Below, piece after piece: positions 8,044 through 18,200 of a stretch of DNA of 64,000 nt (its first letter is position 1; each line of letters opens with the position of its first letter). The stretch spans positions 1-64,000 of the forward strand of contig JBEAQU010000091.1 in assembly GCA_041163745.1 (NCBI GenBank), in the 5' to 3' direction. The stretch comes from UBA6168 sp041163745 (GTDB lineage: Bacteria > Bacteroidota > Bacteroidia > Chitinophagales > Saprospiraceae). A program made the translations under genes and the position numbers. The notes under the pieces were generated by a model, which ran no database searches, was not told the origin of the DNA, and was given only the letters and a program-made list of their open reading frames with translations.

Positions 8044-9405
8044 TCACTTCCCGGTAACGGATGCCGGCCGTCGCCACGCCAGTTCGTTGACCTGCCGGCC
8101 GATGAGGCTCCCTTTCTCAAGTCCGACGGCGTTGTCGTGCGGTATGTGTATGCCGCCGTAGAAACGGGAATCGGCGGTTTCCCGGGCGACATCCCCGAAG
8201 GTCGTGAAGGACCGTTCGCGGAAGTCCACCTGGCGCACTTCGTCGCGTTCCCGGCCCAGGTGGACGGAATCGGTGAAGACGAACGCCGGTCCGTACAGGT
8301 CCGTCAGTACGGCTGCCGCCGCCGCCGCCTGGATGGCATGGCCGGAGGGAAAGGCCGGGAAGGGAGGGTCCGGCCAGAAGGATTCCCAGGTGGGATCGAT
8401 GTGCCGGGTGACAAATGTGTTGGGTCGCTCCGTAAAGAACTGGTATTTCCATTTCCAGCAATTGATGAAGGCATCCGCCACCGCCATGCCGACACGGGCG
8501 AAAGTGGCGGCGGCCGTCACCAGGTCGGGCTGCCGGTCCAGGACCGCCAGGCGTGCGATGTGATAGGAATGACCGGGCGGTGTGAAGCTGACATCGGGGT
8601 CGTCCCCCCACCAGATGGCGATTTCCTTCTGTTCCTGGGTCAGGGTTCGCTCCTGTTGGTAGACGGCGTGGAACTGCTCGTAATAGGGGCTGCCCGGCAT
8701 GGTGTCGTAGGGAATCATCATGGGTGGCGCCAGGTCGGTGTTGGCAGGGAGGAAGGGCCGGTTGTCCCCCCAATGCGGATGTAGGGGGTGATGACTGAAA
8801 GACTGGGCGAACAAGGGTGGCTGCCAGGCACCGGGTCTTTCCGGATGTACCCACGCCTTGTCGAAATTATGCAGGTAACCGCGGTGTCCGCCATCTGTTT
8901 TCGACCATTCGAAGATCCGGTCGGCAACGGTTTTTCCGAACCGGACGGAAGCGGTCCGGTCGGTACCGGAGGGGTTGTCGCGATGCAGGCGGTCGGCAAG
9001 GACTTGTTCCAGGGAATCGATGCGGGCCAGGTTTTCCGCGGACGTCTGCTGGTAAACGGCGCGCAGGATGGCGGCCTGTCCGGCGTTCAGCGACAGCCGC
9101 CAATCATAGGTCAGTCCCGGCGAAGGGGTCGGGAGGCTGTCCAGTCCGTTCAGCTGGCCGGCAAGCGACTGCCAGCCGCTGTCCGCGTGGACAGCCGATT
9201 CATACATGGTCAGCCCGATGTACCCCAGGCAGCGCGACGCATAGGTCGGTGAGTTGGACGGGGTGTGCTGGGTGAGGTGAAGGGTCATGTCCGCCCAGGC
9301 CGCGGCCAGGTCCGCTCCGGTCACGGATGGGGTGGATGGGGTCTGCCGGCAGGCGGACAGAACCAGGAGGCCGGACAGACAAACCGAAGGAAGTTTCCAA
9401 GTCAT
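8044..9405 (-). CDS. Vanadium-dependent haloperoxidase / PAP2-type lipoprotein
   Basis: 453 residues. The ATG at 9405 starts a lipoprotein signal (LVLSAC, cysteine 19). The C-terminal half carries all three motifs of the PAP2/vanadate-binding superfamily: K320-x6-R327-P328, P353-S354-G355-H356, and S413-R414-x3-G418-x-H420-x3-D424. The all-helical N-terminal region and the overall length fit the bacterial vanadium haloperoxidase branch better than small PAP2 phosphatases. The reaction could be halide oxidation with peroxide or phosphate-ester hydrolysis; sequence alone does not decide. It lies between two CRTAC1-type genes on the same strand and is probably co-expressed with them at the cell surface. 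Confidence 0.85.
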   Translation of the reverse strand: MTWKLPSVCLSGLLVLSACRQTPSTPSVTGADLAAAWADMTLHLTQHTPSNSPTYASRCLGYIGLTMYESAVHADSGWQSLAGQLNGLDSLPTPSPGLTYDWRLSLNAGQAAILRAVYQQTSAENLARIDSLEQVLADRLHRDNPSGTDRTASVRFGKTVADRIFEWSKTDGGHRGYLHNFDKAWVHPERPGAWQPPLFAQSFSHHPLHPHWGDNRPFLPANTDLAPPMMIPYDTMPGSPYYEQFHAVYQQERTLTQEQKEIAIWWGDDPDVSFTPPGHSYHIARLAVLDRQPDLVTAAATFARVGMAVADAFINCWKWKYQFFTERPNTFVTRHIDPTWESFWPDPPFPAFPSGHAIQAAAAAAVLTDLYGPAFVFTDSVHLGRERDEVRQVDFRERSFTTFGDVARETADSRFYGGIHIPHDNAVGLEKGSLIGRQVNELAWRRPASVTGK

Positions 9406-9576
9406 GGTGACAGTGTTAGCAAATGGTTCGCAATAAGGTCCTTCCTGAACCAGGGGCATCCTTCCGGTTTCCGAAACGTTGGGTCGGAGGGGCTGCCGGC
9501 CTTCGTTTCGCGGCATTTCCATTCATGGAAGGATGAAAAAGCCGGGGGCGAACGCTGGGGACAATGCGGCGAATCA

Positions 9577-12500
9577 TCATCGTGGGGCTGGTGCCGGATT
9601 ATCGGACGGGGGTGTCTGCCGGAAGGCCTGCAGTGCCTCTCCGCTGATACCGACCAGGAGCAGGTCGTCCAGGAGTACGAATCGCCGGACATCGCCGCGG
9701 ATGGCGAATCCGGCAGCGGCTTGTTCCTCATACCGGAAGCGGCCTGTGCCGTCCCCGGTCAACAGGATGCCCAGGTTAGCATCGGCCTTGCCGATTCTCA
9801 ATTTGAAGCGGCTGTTGTTTCCGCCGACCAGGAGGTCCGGATGGCCGTCCTGATTGTAATCCAGGGGTTCGATGGCGTAGGTCGGGGCGTATTGCACAGG
9901 TTCCGGCAGGGGCTGTTCCGTAAATCCGTCCTGTCCTCCCAGAAACAGGCTGGTCCGGGTGTGTCGGATGGTCCATTGGCCGGCGGCGGAGAGTTGGTCG
10001 GCGGGCAGGAGTTCTGCCAGGGTGGTGTTGGCGTAGCTTTCATAATCGGTGAACCGCGACCGGAAGGGAGCCAGTTGCCGGAGCAGTTCGTCACGGGTGA
10101 CAAAGGGATAGGACCGGCCCTGGATGTGGTAGCAGAAAATGGGGTCGACCGAGCCGTTCGCGTCGAAGTCACCGTAGTGCAGGGTGGCGGGTTCGGCTGG
10201 GCTGGGTTTGAACTGGAGATTGGTGCCGACATTCCCTGCCAGCAGGTCCGGCCAGCCGTCGTGGTTGAGGTCCGCCACGGTCAAGGTGTTCCACATCCCT
10301 TCGGTGGGGTGGGAAAACCAGCGCTCCGTATCTATGCGCAGCCGACCGTCCTCGATCTGGAAAACGGTCAGGGGCATGGCTTCGCCGGCGAGCACCAGTT
10401 CGGGCCGGTTGTCTCGGTCGAGGTCGGCCCATTCGGCATCGCAGACCATGCCGATGCGGGAAAGATCGGGAGCCAAAGCCAGGGTTTGGTCACTGAAATG
10501 TCCATGCCCGTCGTTGAGAAGCAGATAGCTGGCCGGTGGTTCGGGGTAGCGGCCGGGAACGACACGGCCGCCGAGGAAGAGGTCGAGGGCGCCGTCGGCG
10601 TTGATATCAGCCGCTGCGACACAGCCTGTGCTGGTGGTCATCGTCGGCAGTGCGTCATGGCGGCGCTGGAAGCGGCCCTTGCCGTCGTTGAGATACAGCC
10701 GGTCCTGCAGAAGGCTGTCTCCGGCTTCGAACTGATGGTATCCGCCGCTGGCGAGGAAGAGGTCCGTCGCACCGTCTCCGTTGAAATCCGACAGGACGGC
10801 GTCCGTGTCGTGGTAGGCGCTGTCAGCTTCCAGGTCGGGTTGTGGGGAGCGACGGAACGAACCGTCGGAATGTCGGAGGAACACAGTCGCGGGTTGGCCG
10901 GCGCCGCCACCGAGGAGCAGGTCCTTTCGACCGTCACCGTCCAGGTCCGCCACGGCCATGCAGGGACCCTGGGCGGAGAGCTCGGACAAGAGCAGGGGCT
11001 GTCGGTCGAAATCCCGGTAGGCCGGGATGCTGTGCCGCCAGATCACGGGGGGGCTTACGGCACGGAAGACAGGTGTCGGCGGCGGCGGGCGTTGCCGAAC
11101 CGCCGGTCGGGCCTGGGATTCCTTCAGGAGGAGTTCCTGGTCGGCGGGAATGTCCCGGAGGAACTGCTGCGAGCCGCGGGGCCAGGTGATGAGCAGCGAG
11201 TCCACCTGTTGAGTACGGCCCAGTCCCACATGCAGCACATCCGAGACGGCGGATTGGTAACCGCGGGCAGGATATTGCTCCAGCACCTGCACACCTTGCG
11301 GGGTGTGGACTTGGATCCGGGCACCGATGCCTTGGGTGTTGGGAGCCTCGCCCTGCAGGCGGATTCGGAGGAAGTGGGTGCTGTCCCGTCCGGCGGTCCT
11401 GTTTTCGAACAGGAAGGCGGGCCGTTGGATGTTGTTGACGATGAGGTCCAGGTCTCCGTCCAGGTCGAGGTCCGCATAGGCGGCGCCGTTGCTGTTGGAG
11501 GGGATTGCCAGGCCCCAGTCCGTCGTCCGGTTTGCATAAGGTTGGCCGGGGCGGCCCTGGAAGGCATAATTGACGACATTGGAGGCCGGCATGTGCCGGA
11601 TGATGTCGAGGACATCCTCCCGCTGGAGCCGTCCTTTTTGGCGGACGAAGTCGTCCATATAGTTTATGAAGTCGAGGTTGGTGAAATCCCGGAAATAGCC
11701 GTTGGTGATGTAGAGGTCCTTCCAGCCGTCGTTGTCGTAATCTGCTGCCAGGACGGACCAGCTCCAGTCGGTGTTGGACACCCCCGCCCACTGGCCCGTT
11801 TCGCTGAAGGTGCCGTTTCCATTGTTGAGGTGCAGCATGTTCCGCATGTATTGGTAGTGGAATCCGCTGCGGACATGGAGGTCGAACTTACCGTAATTGT
11901 CGGGCGCCATGAGCAGTTTTTGGCGGCGGTTGTCTTCGGGCAGCATATCGAGGGTGAAGATGTCGGTCCGTCCGTCGTTGTCGAGGTCTGCCAGGTCGTT
12001 GCCCATGGAAAATTGGCTGGTGTGCCCGATCATCTGCGGGAGGAGATTGCGGAAAGTGCCGTCCCCCTGGTTGATGTAGAGATAATCCGGGACGGCATAG
12101 TCGTTGGAGACATAGCAGTCCGGCCAGCCATCCTGGTTCAGGTCGCTGATGCCGAGTCCGAGGCCGTAGCTGAGGGCGGAACCGTTGATACCGGCGGCGA
12201 TGGTGACGTCCGTGAAGCGGCCTTGGTCCTGTCGGTAGAGGCGCAGACCGTGCAAGGGGTCGTCGAGGGCGAGCAGGTCGGCGGTTTTCTGTTCGTTGAG
12301 GATGGGCAGGTTCTTGGGGTGGTGATTGAGCAGGAAAAGGTCGAGGTCGCCGTCCCGGTCGTAATCGAGGAAGTAGGACTGGGTGCTGAAGGCCGGGCTG
12401 TCGAGGCCGTAGGCGGCTGCCTGGTCCTCAAAACGGGGAATCCCGTCGGCATCGTTGCCCAGGTTGATGAACAGCTGGTTTCTCCTCTTCTCTTCCGGAA

Positions 12501-12951
12501 GGGCACCGGAGTAACAAAGGTAGATGTCGGGGCGGCCGTCTCCGTTCACATCGGCGACATTGACCCCGGTCTTCCAAGGGCCCGGCCGTCCACCTGCCCC
12601 GGACGGTCCGGTGAAGTCGCGGAATCGGAGGCCACTTTCCTGTAGATACAGTTTGTTCTCTCCCATATTGGCGGTGAAATACAGGTCAGGCAAGGTATCA
12701 CCGTTGAAATCCGCGACTGCCACGCCACCGCCGTTGAAGAAATATTCGTACAGTAGGATGTTGGTGTTGAGCCCTTCCTCGAGGGTGTTCTGGAAGCTCA
12801 CGCCGCTTTGTTCCGGTGACATCAGCCGGAAGAGGGACTGTCCGTCCGGACGGTCGGCCGCATCCTTCCGGTCGGGTGTGCAGGCATGGGAGAACCAAAG
12901 GAGGACCATGACCCAGCCGCTTGCGCTCAAGATACCGATGGTGTTTTTCAT
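9577..12951 (-). CDS. Double-length CRTAC1-type FG-GAP/UnbV lipoprotein
   Basis: 1124 residues with a lipoprotein signal (FSHAC, about residue 24). The architecture is propeller, UnbV, propeller. The first half has at least seven DxNxDGxxD loops (DFNGDTLPDLYF, DVNGDGRPDIYL, DLDNDGRTDIFT, DYDNDGWKDLYI and others), then an ASPIC/UnbV domain near residues 530-620 (GIGARIQVHTPQG, HVGLGRT). The second half has a new set of seven loops (DLDGDGRKDLLL, DFNGDGATDLFL, DINADGALDLFL, DLNHDGWPDLLA). A long internal duplication of propeller units is thus likely. It is an outer-surface calcium-dependent protein of unknown ligand. It is upstream of the haloperoxidase gene (171-base gap) and downstream of the terminator that closes the SusC/SusD operon. 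Confidence 0.88.
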   Translation of the reverse strand: MKNTIGILSASGWVMVLLWFSHACTPDRKDAADRPDGQSLFRLMSPEQSGVSFQNTLEEGLNTNILLYEYFFNGGGVAVADFNGDTLPDLYFTANMGENKLYLQESGLRFRDFTGPSGAGGRPGPWKTGVNVADVNGDGRPDIYLCYSGALPEEKRRNQLFINLGNDADGIPRFEDQAAAYGLDSPAFSTQSYFLDYDRDGDLDLFLLNHHPKNLPILNEQKTADLLALDDPLHGLRLYRQDQGRFTDVTIAAGINGSALSYGLGLGISDLNQDGWPDCYVSNDYAVPDYLYINQGDGTFRNLLPQMIGHTSQFSMGNDLADLDNDGRTDIFTLDMLPEDNRRQKLLMAPDNYGKFDLHVRSGFHYQYMRNMLHLNNGNGTFSETGQWAGVSNTDWSWSVLAADYDNDGWKDLYITNGYFRDFTNLDFINYMDDFVRQKGRLQREDVLDIIRHMPASNVVNYAFQGRPGQPYANRTTDWGLAIPSNSNGAAYADLDLDGDLDLIVNNIQRPAFLFENRTAGRDSTHFLRIRLQGEAPNTQGIGARIQVHTPQGVQVLEQYPARGYQSAVSDVLHVGLGRTQQVDSLLITWPRGSQQFLRDIPADQELLLKESQARPAVRQRPPPPTPVFRAVSPPVIWRHSIPAYRDFDRQPLLLSELSAQGPCMAVADLDGDGRKDLLLGGGAGQPATVFLRHSDGSFRRSPQPDLEADSAYHDTDAVLSDFNGDGATDLFLASGGYHQFEAGDSLLQDRLYLNDGKGRFQRRHDALPTMTTSTGCVAAADINADGALDLFLGGRVVPGRYPEPPASYLLLNDGHGHFSDQTLALAPDLSRIGMVCDAEWADLDRDNRPELVLAGEAMPLTVFQIEDGRLRIDTERWFSHPTEGMWNTLTVADLNHDGWPDLLAGNVGTNLQFKPSPAEPATLHYGDFDANGSVDPIFCYHIQGRSYPFVTRDELLRQLAPFRSRFTDYESYANTTLAELLPADQLSAAGQWTIRHTRTSLFLGGQDGFTEQPLPEPVQYAPTYAIEPLDYNQDGHPDLLVGGNNSRFKLRIGKADANLGILLTGDGTGRFRYEEQAAAGFAIRGDVRRFVLLDDLLLVGISGEALQAFRQTPPSDNPAPAPR

Positions 12952-13028
12952 CCGTGTTGTTTCACTTGCATGGCGGAATCCGGCCGGAGAACGGCTTGCC
13001 GACCTTTTAGATTCCGGGGCGAAACTTA

Positions 13029-13036
13029 CAAAAATA
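13029..13036 (-). promoter_or_regulatory. Candidate -7 element TATTTTTG
   Basis: On the minus strand this is a perfect TAnnTTTG, about 80 bases before the start of the double CRTAC1 gene at 12951. No TTG is seen at the right distance. A 6-bp perfect hairpin (13062-13077, cctcgg/ccgagg) lies just upstream. The rest of the 12952-13370 gap holds only the SusD-operon terminator. Confidence 0.35.
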
Positions 13037-13248
13037 ATCGCTTATTCGTAAGGCGGTGCGACCTCGGTTTGCCGAGGCGTTGAGCGTCAGGCCGGCAATC
13101 ATTGCCAAAAGGGCATCTGGAGCGGATGACTTGGGAGGCGAACCGAAGGTGACAGCGACAGTCCGGATGGCTGCCATGATGGGATGGAATGCCTGGTCGG
13201 GGCAAGGCGGTCTCCCCATGCATCCGTTGCCGGCGTCTTCGCAAACCG

Positions 13249-13284
13249 AAAAAAACAGGGCGCGAGGCAACGCCTCACGCCCTG
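13249..13284 (-). terminator. Rho-independent terminator of the first SusC/SusD operon
   Basis: On the minus strand a 13-bp stem (13256-13268 with 13272-13284, one C-A mismatch, three-base loop) is followed directly by seven T residues (13249-13255). It lies about 90 bases after the SusD stop codon at 13371 and isolates the operon from the CRTAC1/haloperoxidase genes. Confidence 0.85.
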
Positions 13285-13370
13285 TCCGTAGCAAGCCCGA
13301 TCATCTCCGGGAAGGTGGGAGAGGGGCCGCCGTTCCCGGCACCTTGCGGGGGCCGAGAACGGGATGGGAA

Positions 13371-15248
13371 TTAATAACCGGGATTCTGCACCAGCAGTGC
13401 GTTCCGGTTGATTTCATCGCGGCTGACCGGGCGGAAATACATCTTGTCTTTCCACACGCGGGTTTCGTTCTCCGTATTGTCCACCACCGTGTAGGTGTAG
13501 TCGTAGACGGATTTGTCGTGGCGGTAGGGAACCAGGGGTGATTTCCCCGGCTTGAGCGTCGCCTGTACGTTGATGGCTTTGATACCCCTTCCGAGTTGGT
13601 CGCCGATCATCCAGCGGCGGCCGTCGTGGTAGCGGTGTTCTTCGTAAACCAGTTCGACGCGGCGTTCGTTGCGGAGGCGTTGGCGGAGTGCCTCCCCGCT
13701 GTCGTCGATGGCCGGCATACCGGCGCGGAAGCGGATTTTGTTGATCCAATCGCGGGCGACCTGTTCCTCACCGAGTTCAAGGGAGGCTTCCGCGTAGTTC
13801 AGTGCCATTTCCGTGTACCGGATGAAAGGCCATGGAATGACCTGGGCATTGGACTGGTCGTCCGGCAGGGCCGGGTTCGGGTCGATGAACTTGCGGGTGT
13901 AATAGTGCGTCCGGCTTCCGTTCCAGTTCTCGATGGGGGACTCCCGGGTGTCGATGCCATTGATGAGGCCGCCGTTTCCGTCGTCATAATAGCCGGTCTG
14001 GATTTGGTCCGCCGGGTCGATGGCGGTCACGTCGGACGGTCTCGGCTTCCAGCTGGCGCCGTCGTACATGATGGTGGCGTAGAAGCGCGGGTCGCGGTTG
14101 GCATACGGGTCTGCCGCATGATTGGAATTGTTCCAGTCGAATCGCGAACCGTCCATCATCTCGTAATCGTCGACCAGTTGCTGGATCGGCGTGTTGCCGG
14201 CCCAGTTGTGGTAGCCGTTCGGACCGTTGTTGATGCCGTAGTGGATGCCACCGAGCGGCCAGTTGTCCTCCACGGTGTACTGCGGCGTATGGGTGCGCTG
14301 GAATATCAGTTCCACGGTTGCGGCGGCATCGCCGGCGGCGCTTTTGCCACCCATGGCGATCGAGACGTAGTTCTGCTGGCCTTCCTCCGCCGTAACGGGG
14401 GCGGAAAGGTCGAGCTTGTAGCCGGCGCCGGCGTCCAATACCGCTTTGGCAGCGGCTTGTGCGGCCCGCCACCGGGCAGATCGGTCACCACCGGTATAGG
14501 CGACGAGTTCGATGTTCGAGTAGCTGTTCAGCGTGCTGGAGTTGCCTTTGGCCGTGGCGGCGTCGTGGAGGTCGCTGGCGGCATAAAGCAGCACACGGGC
14601 CTTGAGTGCCATGGCAGCCAGACGGGAGGCGCGGCCGGGCGTTTCCGGTTTGCCGTCCAGCAGGGTGGCGGCCTGGTCCAGGTCGCTGACGATGAAGTTC
14701 ACACATTCCTCGAACGTGTTGCGTGCGACGCTGTAATCATCGTCCAGACCGTAGGAACGGTCGATGATCGGCACCCCGCCGTAATACCGTACCAACTGAT
14801 GGTAGTAGTATGCACGAAGGAAGTGCGCTTCCCCGAGCAGGCGCTCCCGGAGGGCGTCGTCGGAGAAAGTGGAGGTGGGCAGGTTCTCGATGGCGATGTT
14901 GGCCGCCCGGATGGCCAGGTACATGTTTCCCCATTCGTAGGTGGAACTCTTCCAGGCCAGGGCGCCGGGACTTTCGGAACCTTCCATGAAGGTGTTGATG
15001 TTCCGGCCGGCGTGGGTGAACATGGCTTCGTCGGTGATGGCGGCGAGCGCCTGTTCCTCGAAGCCGCCATAGCCCAGGAAGGAGTACACGTTGTAAATGA
15101 ACGCCTGGGAGAGCGGGCCGTCCGCCCAGGTGGCGCTACTGGAGATTTTGTCCAGCGGTTGGGTATCGAGGAAGTTGTCGTTGCACGAAGTGGGCAACAA
15201 CAAACTGATAACCAATACTACAGGAAATAATAACGATAGTTTTTTCAT
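13371..15248 (-). CDS. SusD/RagB-family surface lipoprotein
   Basis: 625 residues. The N-terminus is a lipoprotein signal with the acceptor cysteine in LPTSC, followed by NDNFLDTQPLDKIS, a typical SusD opening. Helical TPR-like segments around residues 60-220 (AIRAANIAIENL, AHFLRAYYYHQLVRYYGGVP) and the C-terminal SusD/RagB domain (ELVYEEHRYHDGRRW, followed by an NRNALLVQNPGY end) support the call. SusD proteins form the lid on the SusC channel and bind oligomeric nutrients outside the cell. It follows the SusC gene by 12 bases and ends at the terminator. The substrate is not indicated by any neighbouring glycoside hydrolase. Confidence 0.95.
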   Translation of the reverse strand: MKKLSLLFPVVLVISLLLPTSCNDNFLDTQPLDKISSSATWADGPLSQAFIYNVYSFLGYGGFEEQALAAITDEAMFTHAGRNINTFMEGSESPGALAWKSSTYEWGNMYLAIRAANIAIENLPTSTFSDDALRERLLGEAHFLRAYYYHQLVRYYGGVPIIDRSYGLDDDYSVARNTFEECVNFIVSDLDQAATLLDGKPETPGRASRLAAMALKARVLLYAASDLHDAATAKGNSSTLNSYSNIELVAYTGGDRSARWRAAQAAAKAVLDAGAGYKLDLSAPVTAEEGQQNYVSIAMGGKSAAGDAAATVELIFQRTHTPQYTVEDNWPLGGIHYGINNGPNGYHNWAGNTPIQQLVDDYEMMDGSRFDWNNSNHAADPYANRDPRFYATIMYDGASWKPRPSDVTAIDPADQIQTGYYDDGNGGLINGIDTRESPIENWNGSRTHYYTRKFIDPNPALPDDQSNAQVIPWPFIRYTEMALNYAEASLELGEEQVARDWINKIRFRAGMPAIDDSGEALRQRLRNERRVELVYEEHRYHDGRRWMIGDQLGRGIKAINVQATLKPGKSPLVPYRHDKSVYDYTYTVVDNTENETRVWKDKMYFRPVSRDEINRNALLVQNPGY

Positions 15249-15260
15249 GATAGTACAAGA

Positions 15261-18200
15261 TTAAAAGGATAAGCTGACGCCCGTGTTGATTATCCGTGCC
15301 TGCGGATAGAAAACGCCGGACTGACTTTCTGTTTCCGGATCGAACACCTGGTGCTTGTCGAAAGTGATCAGGTTCAAGGCGTTCAGATAAACCCTGATGC
15401 TGCCGATGCGGACTTTGTCCGTGAGGTCCCTGTTGAACGTATAACCGAGCTCGATGTTCTTGAGACGGATATAGTCCTTGCTGAACAGGTAGTAGGTATT
15501 GTTGCCGTAGGGTCCACCCGTGAAATAGGTGTCACCGCGGCTGGCCAGGCGCGGATGTTCGCGGCTGGGGTTGTCGATGCTCCAACGGTTGTCATGGCTC
15601 CATTGGAGGAAGTTTCCGATGTCGCCGGATTCCGTCTGTACCCGGATGCTGGCGCCGGTGGCGCCCTGCAGCAGCATGGACAGGTCGAAACCTTTGTAGC
15701 TGAGGTTGAAAGTCGCGCCGAAATTGAAGGTCGGCGTGGCATTCTCCTCCAGGCGTATCTGGTCGTCCGCATCGATTTTACCGTCGCCGTTCTGGTCTTT
15801 GAACTTCATGTCACCGGGCAGCAGCTGGCCGGTGACGGAGCTGTAGTCCAGGGTGTTCGCATCGATTTCGGATTGGTCGAAGAAGACGCCGTCGGATTCA
15901 TAAACAAGGTAAGCGCCGATTGGTTTACCTTCCATCCGCTGGTAATCGGGAGCACCGGGTACTTCGTCCATGAAAATGACCTTGTTCTTGGCATAGCCAC
16001 CGTTGATACCGAAGCTGTAGCGGAGGTCGGAGCGACCGGCATTGTAGATGAAGCTGAATTCGTAGCCTTTGTTTTCCACTTCACCGGCGTTGACCGGCGG
16101 CAGCAGCGAGCTGATCCCGGAGGAGGAAGGCGTGGAGCCTGTCTTCTGGATGAGGATTTGGTCGCGGCGGTTGCGGAAGTATTCGAAGCTGAAATCCAGG
16201 TTGCGCAGGATGGTACCGTCGATACCGAAGTTGATGTTCGTGGCGCGTTCCCAGGTGAAGTTAGGGTTGGCCAGGACGGTTTCCCGCAGGGTGGCTTCCA
16301 CGACACTGTTGATCGGATAGGAACCGAAGCCGTAGGTGGAGAGGAAAGCGTATTCCTGGAGGCGGCCGTTGAAGAAGACTTGGTCGTTACCCATCTGACC
16401 GTAGGAGGCGCGGAGCTTCAGGCGGTCCAGGCCGCTGATGTCGAACCAGTCCTCCTCGGTGATGTTCCAGCCGGCGAGGATACCGGGGAAGAAGCCGAAG
16501 CGGCCGGATTCCGGGAAGATGTAGGAGCCGTCGTAGCGCCAGATGAATTCCGCGAGATATTTCTCCTTGTAGTTGTACTGAACCCGGCCGTAGTAACCGA
16601 GGCGTGCCCGTTCGTAGGCGCTGCCACCGGTGTTCATCTGGAGGGTACCTCCTGCGAAGAGCTGGTCGATCGCGGCGGAGATGTAGTTGCGGCGGAAGGC
16701 GGAGAAGTTCGATCCGGTGAATTTTTCCTGGGTGACACCGGCCATGGCGCCGATGGAGTGGCCGTCGCCGAAGCTGGCGTCGTAGCTCAGGATGGCGGTC
16801 AGGTTGGTGTTCAGCACGGAGGAGGAGGACTGCGTCAGGCGCGGGTCCTTGAAGTTGGAACGGACCGACCCTTCGAGTTTGGGTGTGACGCCGTCCGCTT
16901 CGTATGACACGCGGTCCCAATAGTAGAGTTCCCATGGTGTCTGCCAGACCTTGTTGGTTTCGTTGTTCTTGTCGATGGCGCCGGAGAGGTTCAGGCGGAG
17001 GCCCTTGATCCAGGGGTTGGTAATTTCCACACCCCCGTTGATTTGGGTGAAATCCTTCGGATTGTCCACATAACCGGTGGCGTTGGTCGTGACGACGTAA
17101 GGATTCTGGCCGTTCTCGATGTCCGGACCGGGTTTGCCGTTGGGCCATACTTCGGGTTCGGTCGGTCGGCCGCGCATAAGCATCCGGAAGATGGCGCCGG
17201 CGCTTTCCGTCGGGAAATTGCGGTCCTCCCGGCGTACCAGCACCCCGAGGTTGGCCCGGATGTGGTCGTTGATCTTGGCATCCAGGTTCGTGCGGAAATT
17301 ATACTGCTGGTAGCGGGTGGCGGAATTCTTATAATAAGCATCCTGGTCCGTGTAGCCGAGGGAAGCGAAGTAGGTCAGGTTTTCCGAGCCACCGGACATC
17401 TGCATGTTGTGGCGCTGCAGCGGCGACCATGTTTTGAAGGCGTCACCGAACCAGTCCGTATCGGGGTAGCCCCAGGGGTCGGAGCCGTCCCCGTGCTTGC
17501 GGATCGCTTCCGGGCTGTAGTTGGCGCTCAAGGAGCTGACGCCGGGCGTCGGGGAGTCATAGGAACCGGTTGTCTGGATGCTCTGCCAAGCGGACTGCCA
17601 CTCGTTGACCGGGATGGTCTTATAGATGGGCAGTTCGTTCATGATGTTGGCATACTGCACCGCGTTGGACATCTGCGGGATGCGGGTCGGTTGCGACCAG
17701 CCCTGGTTGAAGTCGTAGCTGATGGTCGGTTTGCCGGATTTCCCGCGCTTGGTGGTGATCAGGATGGCACCGTTGGCAGCCCGTGCGCCGTAGATGGCGG
17801 CGGATGCGTCCTTGAGTACGGAGATGGACTCGATGTCCTGCGGGCTCAGGCGGCCGAAACCGCCGTCCCGGTCGGGAACCCCGTCGATGACGATCAGCGG
17901 GCTGCTGTTACCCAGCGTGTTCGTGCCCCGGATGGACACCCGGGCCCCGTCGTAACCAGGTTCGCCACTGGTCTGGATGACCACCAGACCTGGCAGGCGG
18001 CCGGCCAGGGAGTTAGAGATGTCAACGGCGGGGGATTGCACGATTTCCTTGCCCTGCAGGGAAGCGACCGCCCCGGTCACCGTGACCTTCTTCTGTGTTC
18101 CGTAGGCAACCACCACGACTTCGCTCAGGTCGGCACCTTCCGACAGGACCACGTTGATGACCGCGTCCGTGCCCACCGTGATTTCCTGCGTACTGAAGCC

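Noticed and set aside
9265..12645. 1126-codon open frame on the plus strand
   Set aside because: It lies entirely antisense to the double CRTAC1 gene. Its product is valine/glycine/glutamate-rich without domains, an artefact of repeated Asp-Gly-Asp codons on the other strand.
13062..13077. Terminator-like hairpin upstream of the double CRTAC1 gene
   Set aside because: Perfect 6-bp stem but no T-tract on either strand, and no gene ends beside it.
13596..15230. 544-codon open frame on the plus strand
   Set aside because: Antisense to the SusD gene; composition bias only.
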